Shown: positions 32,137 to 39,728 of the stretch, piece after piece
How positions within the stretch are numbered: position 1 is the first letter of the stretch
Layout: each line of letters opens with the position of its first letter
Notes under the pieces: model-generated
The model's input: only the letters and a program-made list of their open reading frames with translations
What the model was told of the DNA's origin: nothing
Database searches by the model: none
Position numbers and translations under genes: made by a program
Assembly: GCF_001748145.1 (NCBI RefSeq)
Contig: NZ_BCQA01000001.1
Coordinates: 3,250,501 to 3,314,500 of the forward strand
From: Bosea sp. BIWAKO-01
GTDB lineage: Bacteria; Pseudomonadota; Alphaproteobacteria; Rhizobiales; Beijerinckiaceae
Reading direction: 5' to 3'
Length of the DNA stretch: 64,000 bases

Positions 32137-33489
32137 ATGACAGACAGCATTCTGAGGCCGAGCCGGCGCGCGCTTCTGCGCGGGGCTGCAGCGTTGGGCG
32201 CGGCGGGCGCCGTCGGTTCGCCGATGGTTCTGCGCGAAGCCCATGCGCAGGCGGCCTTCAACTGGAAGCGCTTTGCCGGCACGACGATCGACGTGCTGTT
32301 GGTGAAGAACCCGCGTTCCGACCTGATGCAGGCGGCCGAGAAGGAATTCACCGAGCTCACCGGAATCAAGGTTTCGGCCGAACAGGTGCCGGAGCAGCAG
32401 CAGCGCCAGAAGGCGGTCATCGAGTTCGCCTCGGGCAAGCCGAGCTTCGACGTCAGCGGCATCTCGCTGCATGTGCAGAAGCGCATGGCCGCCAAGGGCA
32501 AGTGGTTCGAGGATCTGACGCCCTTCATCAAGGACGCCTCGCTGACCTCGCCGGACTTCAATTTCGATGATTTTGGCGCGGGACCGGTCGCCTACGCCCG
32601 CCAGGCCGACGGATCGCTCGATACGATCCCGTTCTTCGTCGATTACTGGATGATCTACTACAACAAGGAGCTCTTCGACGCGAAGGGCGTGGCCTATCCC
32701 AAGACGATGGACGAGATCGCCACGGTCGCGGCCAAGCTGCATGATCCGGCCAAGGGGATCGCCGGCTTCGTCTCGCGCGGCCTGAAGAACGCTAATGTCC
32801 CGGTCTGGGCCAGCCTGTTGCTCGGCCAGGGCATCGAGACCACCTCGCCCGAAGGCAAGCTGCTCACCGATACGCCCGAAGCGGCGTGGGCAGGCGAGCT
32901 TTACAAGAAGCTGAACAGGGAGACCGGCCCGGCCGGTCAGGTCGGCTTCAACTGGAATGAATGCCAGACCACCTTCATGCAGGGTCGCGCCGCGATGTGG
33001 CTCGACGGCATCGGCTTTGCCACGCCGCTCGAGGACCCGACGAAGTCGCGCATCGTCGGCAAGGTCGGCTACGGCATCACACCGCCCGGGCCGAAGGCGC
33101 ATCATGCCGGGATGTTCGCCGATGGCATGGGCATTTCGCGCGGCTCGCAGAAAAAGCAGGCCGCCTGGCTCTATCTCCAGTTCATGACAAGCAAGGCGCA
33201 GCAGATCGCGATGCTCAAGGCCGGCGCCGGGGCGCCCGGGCGGGCCTCGGCCTATCTCGACACCGAGACCATCTCGCAGTCGAAATTCGGCAAGCAGTAT
33301 TTCGAGTGTCTGCTTGGCTCGGCCAAGGTCGCCCGCGCTGCGCTGCCGCAGATTGTTCCGGTGACCGAATTCCGCGATGTCTTCGGCGTGGCGCTGACCA
33401 ATGCGCTCGGCGGTGCCGATGTCGCTGCGGAATTGAAGAAGGCGACCGAAACCTTCGCGCCGGTCCTGGTCAAGAGCGAACAGGGCTGA
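32137..33489 (+). CDS. ABC transporter sugar-binding protein (CUT1 type)
   Basis: 450 residues. A twin-arginine signal (LRPSRRALLRGAAALGAAGAVGSP in parts) leads into a type I solute-binding domain: VLLVKNPRSDLMQAAEKEFTELTGIKVSAE (in pieces), FVDYWMIYYNKELFDAKGV and FMQGRAAMWLDGIGFA. This is the COG1653 group that binds mono- or oligosaccharides in the periplasm. It is followed by a strong hairpin and then two permease genes. The upstream motif shared with the aldolase promoter and the divergent sugar-oxidising genes suggests a deoxy-sugar ligand such as L-fucose. Confidence 0.93.
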   Translation: MTDSILRPSRRALLRGAAALGAAGAVGSPMVLREAHAQAAFNWKRFAGTTIDVLLVKNPRSDLMQAAEKEFTELTGIKVSAEQVPEQQQRQKAVIEFASGKPSFDVSGISLHVQKRMAAKGKWFEDLTPFIKDASLTSPDFNFDDFGAGPVAYARQADGSLDTIPFFVDYWMIYYNKELFDAKGVAYPKTMDEIATVAAKLHDPAKGIAGFVSRGLKNANVPVWASLLLGQGIETTSPEGKLLTDTPEAAWAGELYKKLNRETGPAGQVGFNWNECQTTFMQGRAAMWLDGIGFATPLEDPTKSRIVGKVGYGITPPGPKAHHAGMFADGMGISRGSQKKQAAWLYLQFMTSKAQQIAMLKAGAGAPGRASAYLDTETISQSKFGKQYFECLLGSAKVARAALPQIVPVTEFRDVFGVALTNALGGADVAAELKKATETFAPVLVKSEQG

Positions 33490-33497
33490 CGACCATC

Positions 33498-33532
33498 GCC
33501 ATCATGGCCGGGCATGCCCTGGCCATGATGGC
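33498..33532 (+). terminator. Strong hairpin between binding protein and permease genes
   Basis: Perfect 12-bp inverted repeat GCCATCATGGCC ... GGCCATGATGGC with an 11-base loop, nine bases after the binding-protein stop. It fits a partial terminator or mRNA-stabilising stem that raises binding protein above permease. Confidence 0.65.
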
Positions 33533-33619
33533 TTTCCCCGTTCGGGGAGGGCGATGTTCACGACGCGGATGCCTGCCACAGGGCGGGCATGACAAACCGT
33601 TTTCAGCAAAGCGCAGAAC

Positions 33620-34552
33620 ATGACCAACACAACCGCCATGCCAGCGGATCTCGCGACGCCCAAGGTGCTGCCTGCGAGACATTCAGCGGATTTTACGCCG
33701 CGCTACTGGCTGTTCTCGTTGCCAGCCGTGCTGGTCATCCTCGGGGTGATCGTCTTCCCATGGCTGTTTACGCTCTACATGTCGGGCCATGACTGGAAGA
33801 TCGGCGGAGGCCCGGAATTCGTCGGCCTGCAGAACTTCTCGGAGCTGTTCCGCGATACGCGCTTCCTCGAATCGATGGGGCATACCGCCTATTTCACGGT
33901 CCTCGCCGTGGTGCTGCCGATCGTCTTCGGTACGGCGGCGGCCCTGGTCTTCCACCGCGAGTTCCCGTTCCGAGGGCTGCTGCGCACCATTTTCGTGATG
34001 CCGATGATGGCGACGCCCGTCGCTGTCGCGCTGGTCTGGACGATGATGTTCCACCCGCAGCTCGGCGTGCTGAACTACCTGCTATCGCTCGTCGGGGTTG
34101 GACCCCAGCCCTGGGTCTACGATCCCCATACCGTGATCCCGACGCTGATCCTGGTCGAAGTCTGGCACTGGACGCCGCTCGTCATGCTGATCGTGCTCGG
34201 CGGTCTGGCCGGCTTGCCGAAGGAACCCTATGAATCTGCGCTGATCGACGGCGCCAACTCCTGGCACATGTTCCGCCACATCACGCTGCCGCTGGTCTGG
34301 CCCTTCATCATGGTGGCGATCGTGATCCGCACCATCGATGCGCTGAAGGCCTTCGACACGATCTTCGTGATCACCCAGGGCGGGCCGGGCACGGCGTCTG
34401 AGACGCTCAACATCTTCCTCTATCTGCAGGCCTTCCAGTTCTACAAGATCGGCTACGCCTCGGCCGTGGTGGTGATCTTCTTCGTCATCATCATCATGCT
34501 CTCGCTGCTGCTGCTCTACGCGCGCCAGAAGTCGAAGTGGAACGCGGAATGA
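33620..34552 (+). CDS. ABC sugar permease, inner-membrane subunit 1
   Basis: 310 residues, six membrane segments, MalF/UgpA type. The cytoplasmic coupling (EAA) loop is EPYESALIDGANSWHMFRHITLPL. The N-terminus is cytoplasmic and polar for 30 residues. It overlaps the next permease by four bases (ATGA). With the second permease it forms the channel; the ATP-binding subunit is not encoded nearby. Confidence 0.93.
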   Translation: MTNTTAMPADLATPKVLPARHSADFTPRYWLFSLPAVLVILGVIVFPWLFTLYMSGHDWKIGGGPEFVGLQNFSELFRDTRFLESMGHTAYFTVLAVVLPIVFGTAAALVFHREFPFRGLLRTIFVMPMMATPVAVALVWTMMFHPQLGVLNYLLSLVGVGPQPWVYDPHTVIPTLILVEVWHWTPLVMLIVLGGLAGLPKEPYESALIDGANSWHMFRHITLPLVWPFIMVAIVIRTIDALKAFDTIFVITQGGPGTASETLNIFLYLQAFQFYKIGYASAVVVIFFVIIIMLSLLLLYARQKSKWNAE

Positions 34553-35367
34553 AGCGGCTCGCCTCCAAGATCGGTTTTGCGCTTTCGGTCTTCGTACTGG
34601 TTTCGCCGGCCGTCCTCGTCTTCCTCTGGATGCTGTCGCTCTCGTTCAAAAACGAACTCGACAACACCGCTTTCCCGCCGGTCTTCATCCCGAACCCGCC
34701 GACGCTGGCGAACTATCTCAACGTCTTCGAGAAGAACAACTTCGCGCTCTATCTCTGGAATTCGATCCTGGTCACGGGCGGGGCCGTGCTGATCGGGCTC
34801 GGGGTCGGCGTGCCAGCGGGCTACGGCATCGCCCGCGGCAAGGCGACGAAGTTCGCGATCCTGATCCTGGTCGCCCGCATGACGCCGGCCTTGTCCTACC
34901 TGATCCCGCTCTTCCTGTTGTTCCAGATGACCGGGCTCGTCGGCAGCATCAGCGCGCTGGTGATCACCCATCTCGTCATCACCATTCCGATCATCGTCTG
35001 GATCATGATCGGCTATTTCGAGAATGTGCCGATGGAACTGGAGGATGCGGCGCGCATCGACGGTGCGACGACGTGGCAGGCCTTCCGCCATGTCGCGCTG
35101 CCGCTGGCGCGGCCCGGCATCGTGGTCGGCGGCATCCTCGCCTTCATCTTCTCCTGGAACAACTTCATCTTCTCGGTCGTGCTCGGCGGCAAGAACAGCC
35201 GGACCTTGCCGTCTGCCGTCTACAACTCCCTGACCTTCGAGCAGATTTCCTGGGGGCCGCTCGCCGCCGCCGCGCTGCTGGTGACGCTGCCGGTGTTGCT
35301 GCTGACGGTGCTGGCCCAGCGTGAGATCGTCGCCGGATTGTCGGCCGGGGGGCTGAAGGATGGCTGA
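34549..35367 (+). CDS. ABC sugar permease, inner-membrane subunit 2
   Basis: 272 residues, MalG/UgpE type with six membrane segments. The EAA loop is MELEDAARIDGATTWQAFRHVALPLA (shown in two halves: MELEDAARIDGA and TTWQAFRHV). ATG 34549 overlaps the stop of the first permease, so translation is coupled; an in-frame start four codons earlier is less likely. No ATPase gene follows: the next gene is an aldolase. Confidence 0.93.
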   Translation: MKRLASKIGFALSVFVLVSPAVLVFLWMLSLSFKNELDNTAFPPVFIPNPPTLANYLNVFEKNNFALYLWNSILVTGGAVLIGLGVGVPAGYGIARGKATKFAILILVARMTPALSYLIPLFLLFQMTGLVGSISALVITHLVITIPIIVWIMIGYFENVPMELEDAARIDGATTWQAFRHVALPLARPGIVVGGILAFIFSWNNFIFSVVLGGKNSRTLPSAVYNSLTFEQISWGPLAAAALLVTLPVLLLTVLAQREIVAGLSAGGLKDG

Positions 35368-35422
35368 GCCGCATCCCGATTTCCGCGACCTCCCGACCTT
35401 GCGTCAGGGTTGACTGCAGACT

Positions 35423-35436
35423 AACATGTCAGACAT
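35423..35436. promoter_or_regulatory. Palindrome ATGTCAGACAT within AACATGTCAG repeat, GntR/FCD-type operator candidate
   Basis: ATGTC-A-GACAT (35426-35436) fits the T-GT-N3-AC-A pattern of FCD-subgroup GntR operators. It overlaps the 10-mer also found at 31992. TTGACT at 35410-35415 may be a -35 element. Confidence 0.5.
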
Positions 35437-35461
35437 TCATATCTCAGGAAAGCTCCCTCCA

Positions 35462-36358
35462 ATGGCTATCGACCCAAACCGCTTTGGCCTTTCCTGCGCC
35501 ATCACGACGCCGATGCGGGAGGGCGGAGCAGTCGATCTGCCTCGCCTCGTCAAGCATGCGCGCCACGTGCTGGCGGAAGGCTGTGACTCCGTCACGCTGT
35601 TCGGCACGACGGGCGAGGGCGCGGCGCTTGGCTTGCCGGCGCGTACCGCGATGCTGGGCGCGCTGGTCGGCGCCGGCGTCGATCCTGGCACGCAGATCTA
35701 TGCCGGCGTCGCCGCTGCCTCGCTGCATGAATCGATCGAGCAGGCCAAGGTCGCGCTCGATATCGGCGCCAAGGGCCTGCTGGTCGCGCCGCCCTTCTAC
35801 TTCAAGGGTGTCAGCGACGAGGGCCTCTTTGTCTGGTTCTCGCAGTTCTTCGAGAAGCTGGGGCCGTCCGCCCGCAACACCATCCTCTACCACATCCCAT
35901 CGGTCACGGCGGTCGACATCAGCGTCGGGCTGGTCGAGCGGCTGAAGAAGGCGTTTCCGGGCATCGTCAGTGGGGTGAAGGATTCCTCGGGCAGCTATGC
36001 GAATACCGAAGCCCTGCTCAAGGCTCACGGTGAGCTTGCCATCCTGGTCGGTGACGAACGGCTGCTCGCCCGCGCGGTGAGGGCCGGTGCTCAGGGCTCG
36101 ATCTGCGGCGTCGCCAATCTCGTGCCGGGGCTGCTTCGGCCGATGGTTTATGAAGGGACGGAGAGCCCGGTGGTGAATGCGCTGGTCGACGAGGTCTGCA
36201 GCTATCCGGTCCTGCCGGCAGTCAAGGCCCTGGTCGGCCATCTGCATGGCGACAAGGGCTATTGCGCGATGCGGCCGCCGCTCGAGGCCTTGAACGAGGC
36301 GCAGCGACAGCGCTTGTTCGCAGCCTTCGACACGATTACGCGGGCCAAGGCCGCCTGA
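35462..36358 (+). CDS. DapA/NanA-family aldolase (2-keto-3-deoxy sugar acid aldolase type)
   Basis: 298 residues. Family features: SCAITTPMREGG, LFGTTGEGAALG (substrate carboxylate loop), ILYHIPS with the catalytic Tyr, and SGVKDSSGS with the Schiff-base Lys. DHDPS-family members in sugar clusters usually cleave 2-keto-3-deoxy acids to pyruvate and an aldehyde; here that would be lactaldehyde from a deoxy-fuconate. ATG 35462 is preferred to an ATG at 35426 because the earlier one lies inside the palindrome and lacks a ribosome site. Followed by the GntR gene 25 bases later. Confidence 0.88.
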   Translation: MAIDPNRFGLSCAITTPMREGGAVDLPRLVKHARHVLAEGCDSVTLFGTTGEGAALGLPARTAMLGALVGAGVDPGTQIYAGVAAASLHESIEQAKVALDIGAKGLLVAPPFYFKGVSDEGLFVWFSQFFEKLGPSARNTILYHIPSVTAVDISVGLVERLKKAFPGIVSGVKDSSGSYANTEALLKAHGELAILVGDERLLARAVRAGAQGSICGVANLVPGLLRPMVYEGTESPVVNALVDEVCSYPVLPAVKALVGHLHGDKGYCAMRPPLEALNEAQRQRLFAAFDTITRAKAA

Positions 36359-36383
36359 GGAGCCACGAGAGGAACAGGAGCGC

Positions 36384-37058
36384 ATGGGCGAGAACGATCA
36401 GGAGCGCGATGGCGAACCGCTGAAGCTGCGGGACAAGGCCTATGTCAGCTTCACCGAGCGGCTGCTGGCGCGCGAGATCAAGCCAGGTCAGTTCGTCACC
36501 CAGCGCGAGCTCGTGGCGATGACTGGCCTGCCGCTCGGCGCCATTCGCGAACTGATCCCGCGCCTCGAGGCGGAAGGTCTGATCAAGACCGTGCCGCAGC
36601 GCGGCATGCAGGTTGCCCATGTCGATCTCAACCTGATCCGCAATGCGTTCCAGTTCCGGCTCTTCCTCGAAAAGGAGGCGACTGCGCTCTACGTGAAAAC
36701 GGCGACGGACGAAGAGATCGCCGAACAGCGTGAACGCCACGAAGCAATCATCCGGAGGGCCGAGGCGGGGGGCGACGAGACGCTGATCGAGGACGCCGAG
36801 GATGTCGACCGGCTGATGCACGAGGCGATCATCGATCATCTCGACAACGACATCGTCTCCAAGGCCTTCCGCGTCACCTGGCTGAAGATCAGGCTGATCC
36901 GTCAGTACGAGACGCGCATCCAGAACCACATCCTGGTTCCGGTGATGCAGGATCACCTGAAGATCATCTCGGCCATCGAGGCGCGTGATCCCGAACGGGC
37001 CGCAGCCGAGATGAGCGCGCATATCGGGAACGCCCGCAACCGGGCCATGAGTTACTGA
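36384..37058 (+). CDS. GntR-family regulator, FCD subgroup
   Basis: 224 residues. N-terminal winged helix (TERLLAREIKPGQFVTQRELV, then MTGLPLGAIRELIPRLEAEGLI) and C-terminal all-helical FCD domain with the metal-binding pattern: ADEVDRLMHEAIIDH-like stretch, and HLKIISAIEARDPERAAAEMSAHI. FCD regulators sense sugar acids or organic acids. It sits in the presumed deoxy-sugar unit and is the best candidate to bind the shared motif at 31992 and 35423. Confidence 0.92.
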   Translation: MGENDQERDGEPLKLRDKAYVSFTERLLAREIKPGQFVTQRELVAMTGLPLGAIRELIPRLEAEGLIKTVPQRGMQVAHVDLNLIRNAFQFRLFLEKEATALYVKTATDEEIAEQRERHEAIIRRAEAGGDETLIEDAEDVDRLMHEAIIDHLDNDIVSKAFRVTWLKIRLIRQYETRIQNHILVPVMQDHLKIISAIEARDPERAAAEMSAHIGNARNRAMSY

Positions 37059-37176
37059 AGCATGGGCTACTGAATATCGGGGCCGGAGAACGACGTATTG
37101 GCCGGCGCGGCCAAGCTGACGACCTGGCTGCCAAACCTGGTGATGGGCAAATAGCAGCGTGGTTCGGAGACAAACC

Positions 37177-37566
37177 TTGACGATTGCAAGACCGTCGCAT
37201 GACGCGACCCAGAAGCTCATCACCTTCCTCTATTATCGCGATCTGCCGCAGGCGATGGGCTTCTACGAGGACGTGCTCGGGCTCGAGCTTGCGATCGACC
37301 AGGGCTGGTCGAAGATCTACCGCGTCACCGCGGGGGGCTATGTCGGCCTCGTCGACGAGAGCCGTGGCAGCCATCGCGCCCATCCGGTCAAGCCGGTGCA
37401 GATCTGCATCCGCGTCGCCGATGTCGACGCCTGGCATGCCTATGTCGAGAGTGTCGGTGTCTCTGCGCTGAAGCCGCCGCGCAGCCACGAGGCGCTCCGG
37501 ATCAGGGCATTCGTGTTCGATGATCCGGAGGGCTATCAGATCGAGATGCAGTCGGCGCTCGTCTGA
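37177..37566 (+). CDS. VOC-superfamily (glyoxalase-like) protein
   Basis: 129 residues with one glyoxalase/bleomycin-resistance fold: KLITFLYYRDLPQAMGFYEDVLGLEL, then QICIRVADVDAWHAYVESVGV, and IRAFVFDDPEGYQIEMQ at the end (shown in fragments). TTG 37177 is chosen because GGAGA lies six bases upstream; a GTG at 37159 would place that site within the gene. The reaction is unknown; lactaldehyde or methylglyoxal handling would suit the sugar cluster, but this is only context. Confidence 0.82.
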   Translation: MTIARPSHDATQKLITFLYYRDLPQAMGFYEDVLGLELAIDQGWSKIYRVTAGGYVGLVDESRGSHRAHPVKPVQICIRVADVDAWHAYVESVGVSALKPPRSHEALRIRAFVFDDPEGYQIEMQSALV

Positions 37567-37567
37567 A

Positions 37568-37612
37568 GCATCGGCCCGAAACGGGGACTGCGGTTTTCGG
37601 GAAAGCCGATGC
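37568..37612. terminator. Nested hairpin between the VOC and SDR genes
   Basis: Outer arms GCATCGGC/GCCGATGC (8 bp) enclose CCCGAAA/TTTCGGG. Located just after the VOC stop and ahead of the converging SDR gene's end; likely a terminator for both. Confidence 0.65.
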
Positions 37613-37670
37613 AAGCATAGAAGGTCAGATCATCGGAGCGGGTGCGGTGTCCGGTCCGGTATTCCAGGTG

Positions 37671-38477
37671 TCAGCTCGGAAAGGCTGCGACTGCGCAGCT
37701 CTGACCGCCATCGACGGGCAGGCAAACGCCGGTGATGAAGGCCGACTCCTCGGAGGCCAGGAACACGGCGGCCGCTGCAATATCCCAGGCCGTGCCCATC
37801 TTACCCATCGGTACGGCCGCGTTGCGGGCAGCGACCATCTCGTCGACCGAGGCATACTGACCCGAGATCTGTTTGTAGATCAGCGGCGTGTCGATCAGGC
37901 CCGGCATGATGCAGTTCGCCCGGATGTTCTGCCGGGCATATTGCATGGCGAGCGCCATCGTCGCCTGGTTCACCGCTGCCTTGGTGGCGTAATAGGCAAA
38001 GTAGGGGTAGCCGGTCCAGCGGATCGCGGCGAGCGAGGAGATGTTGACGATCGCGCCTCCGCCGCTCGCAAGCATAGCCGGGATGACTGCCTTGGCCGTG
38101 CGATAGACCGAGCCGAGATTGAGATCGAGCGCAGCCCTGAACTTCTCCTCGCTGAGTTCGACCGGTCCACCCATATGGGTCACGCCGACATTGTTGTGCA
38201 AAATCTGGATGCCGCCGAAACGCGCCATGGTTGCCGCGACGGCCTCATTGACCGAGCCCTGCTCAGTCACATCGGCTGCGATCGCGAGCGCTTCGCCGCC
38301 CTCCTCGCTGATGATGGCCGCTGTCTCGTCGGCAGCAGCCTGGACGAGATCGATGCAGACGACCCTTGCGCCCTCCCGCGCATAGGCGACCGCTGCCGCC
38401 TTGCCGTTGCCCCAGCCCGGGCCCGAGGAGCCGGCACCGAAAACGATCGCGGTCTTGCCCTTCAGCCGGTCGGCCAT
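37671..38477 (-). CDS. Short-chain dehydrogenase/reductase
   Basis: 268 residues. Classical SDR: a modified cofactor loop GAGSSGPGWGNGKAAAVAYA, DVTEQ, NNVG, catalytic Ser in NISSLAA and YxxxK in FAYYATKAAVNQ, and IRANCIMPGLIDTPL. NAD(P)-dependent oxidation of an alcohol or sugar acid; in deoxy-fuconate degradation an SDR oxidises 2-keto-3-deoxy-L-fuconate, so it might belong to the sugar route, or else to the TRAP-transported substrate. It lies 87 bases after the TRAP binding-protein gene with a hairpin between them. Confidence 0.9.
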   Translation of the reverse strand: MADRLKGKTAIVFGAGSSGPGWGNGKAAAVAYAREGARVVCIDLVQAAADETAAIISEEGGEALAIAADVTEQGSVNEAVAATMARFGGIQILHNNVGVTHMGGPVELSEEKFRAALDLNLGSVYRTAKAVIPAMLASGGGAIVNISSLAAIRWTGYPYFAYYATKAAVNQATMALAMQYARQNIRANCIMPGLIDTPLIYKQISGQYASVDEMVAARNAAVPMGKMGTAWDIAAAAVFLASEESAFITGVCLPVDGGQSCAVAAFPS

Positions 38478-38513
38478 GAGATGCTTCCTTCAGGTGGCGA
38501 GTGGTTCAAATGA

Positions 38514-38545
38514 AAGCCCGGCGGCGCTGTTGCACCGCCGGGCTT
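38514..38545 (-). terminator. Terminator of the TRAP operon
   Basis: AAGCCCGGCGG/CCGCCGGGCTT, perfect 11-bp stem with a 10-base loop, 19 bases after the dctP-like stop. On the minus strand it continues into TTTCATTT, consistent with an intrinsic terminator. Confidence 0.7.
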
Positions 38546-38564
38546 GAAAGATGAGCGGACCGGC

Positions 38565-39584
38565 TCAGCTCAGGCTGCTGCCGACGGCCTTCTCGAGAAT
38601 GGCCCAGGCCTCGTCGCCATACTTCTTCTTCCAGTCGGCATAGAAGCCGGCCTTGCGAAGTGCGTCGCGGAAGGGAGCCGCCTGGGTGTCGTTGATGACC
38701 ATGCCCTTCGAGACGAGTTCGTCCTTGAGGCCGGCATTGAGCTTGGCGACGTCGGCGCGCTCGAGCAGCGCTGCGTCGTCGAGGTTCTTGGCGACGATCT
38801 TGCGCAGATCCTCCGGCAGCTTCTCCCAGGCCCGACGGTTCGCCAGGAACCAGAAGCCGTCCCACATGTGGTTGGTCATGGAGAGGTACTTCTGCACCTC
38901 GAAGAGCTTGGCAGTGGCGATGATCGCCAGCGGATTCTCCTGGCCGTCGACCACCTTGGTCTGCAGGGCGGTATAGACCTCGGCGAAGTTGATGCTGGCC
39001 GGGGCCGACTGGAAGGCGGTGAACATCGAGGTCCAGAGCGGGCTGACCGGCACGCGGATCTTGAAGCCCTTGAGATCGTCGGGTGTGTTGATCGGGCCCT
39101 TCGAGCTCGTCATCTGGCGGAAGCCGTTGTCCCAGATCTTGTCCATGACGACGAGATTGGCCTTGCCGATCTGGCCGCGGACATAGGCGCCGAGCTCACC
39201 GTCCAGAGCCTTCCAGACTGCATCATAGTTCGGGAAGGCGAAACCGATGCCGCTGAGCGAGGCGTTCGGCACCAAAGTCGAGAGGATCAGCGGCGACAGC
39301 GTGAAGAACTCGACGCCGCCCGAACGGACCTGGCTCAGCATGTCGGTGTCGGAACCGAGCTGATTGTTCGGGAAGATCTGGATGACGACCCGGCCCTTGG
39401 TGTCCTGCTTGATCTTCTCTGCTGCCTCGTTGGCGCGGATGTTCATCGGGTGCGCGACGGGCAGGTTGTTGGCGTATTTGTAGGTGAATTCGGCGGTCTG
39501 CGCCTCGGCCCTGCCGATATGGAAGGAGCCGATGGTGGCGGCAGCGGCTGTGCCCTGCAGCAGAGTGCGGCGTGAGATGGTCAT
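38565..39584 (-). CDS. TRAP transporter substrate-binding protein (DctP family)
   Basis: 339 residues. Twin-arginine-like signal (TISRRTLLQGTAAAATIGSF), then the DctP fold: YKYANNLPVAHPMNIRANEA, GRVVIQIFPNNQLGSDTDML, the substrate-carboxylate Arg region FKIRVPVSPLW, and NFAEVYTALQTKVVDGQENP. Binds an organic acid in the periplasm for the TRAP permease encoded 144 bases upstream. The substrate is unknown; the nearby CoA ligase suggests a carboxylate that is then activated. Confidence 0.94.
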   Translation of the reverse strand: MTISRRTLLQGTAAAATIGSFHIGRAEAQTAEFTYKYANNLPVAHPMNIRANEAAEKIKQDTKGRVVIQIFPNNQLGSDTDMLSQVRSGGVEFFTLSPLILSTLVPNASLSGIGFAFPNYDAVWKALDGELGAYVRGQIGKANLVVMDKIWDNGFRQMTSSKGPINTPDDLKGFKIRVPVSPLWTSMFTAFQSAPASINFAEVYTALQTKVVDGQENPLAIIATAKLFEVQKYLSMTNHMWDGFWFLANRRAWEKLPEDLRKIVAKNLDDAALLERADVAKLNAGLKDELVSKGMVINDTQAAPFRDALRKAGFYADWKKKYGDEAWAILEKAVGSSLS

Positions 39585-39728
39585 GAGCGTTTCTCTCCCT
39601 GATCGATGTTGCTTTCACGCCGCCGCTGGTTTGCTTCGCGACGACGGGATCTCGGTTGTCCTAGATTCTCGCGTTTCGGGCTGCAAAACTGCAACCCTCA
39701 CTGCGATGGTGACGACCATGCCGGAGCA

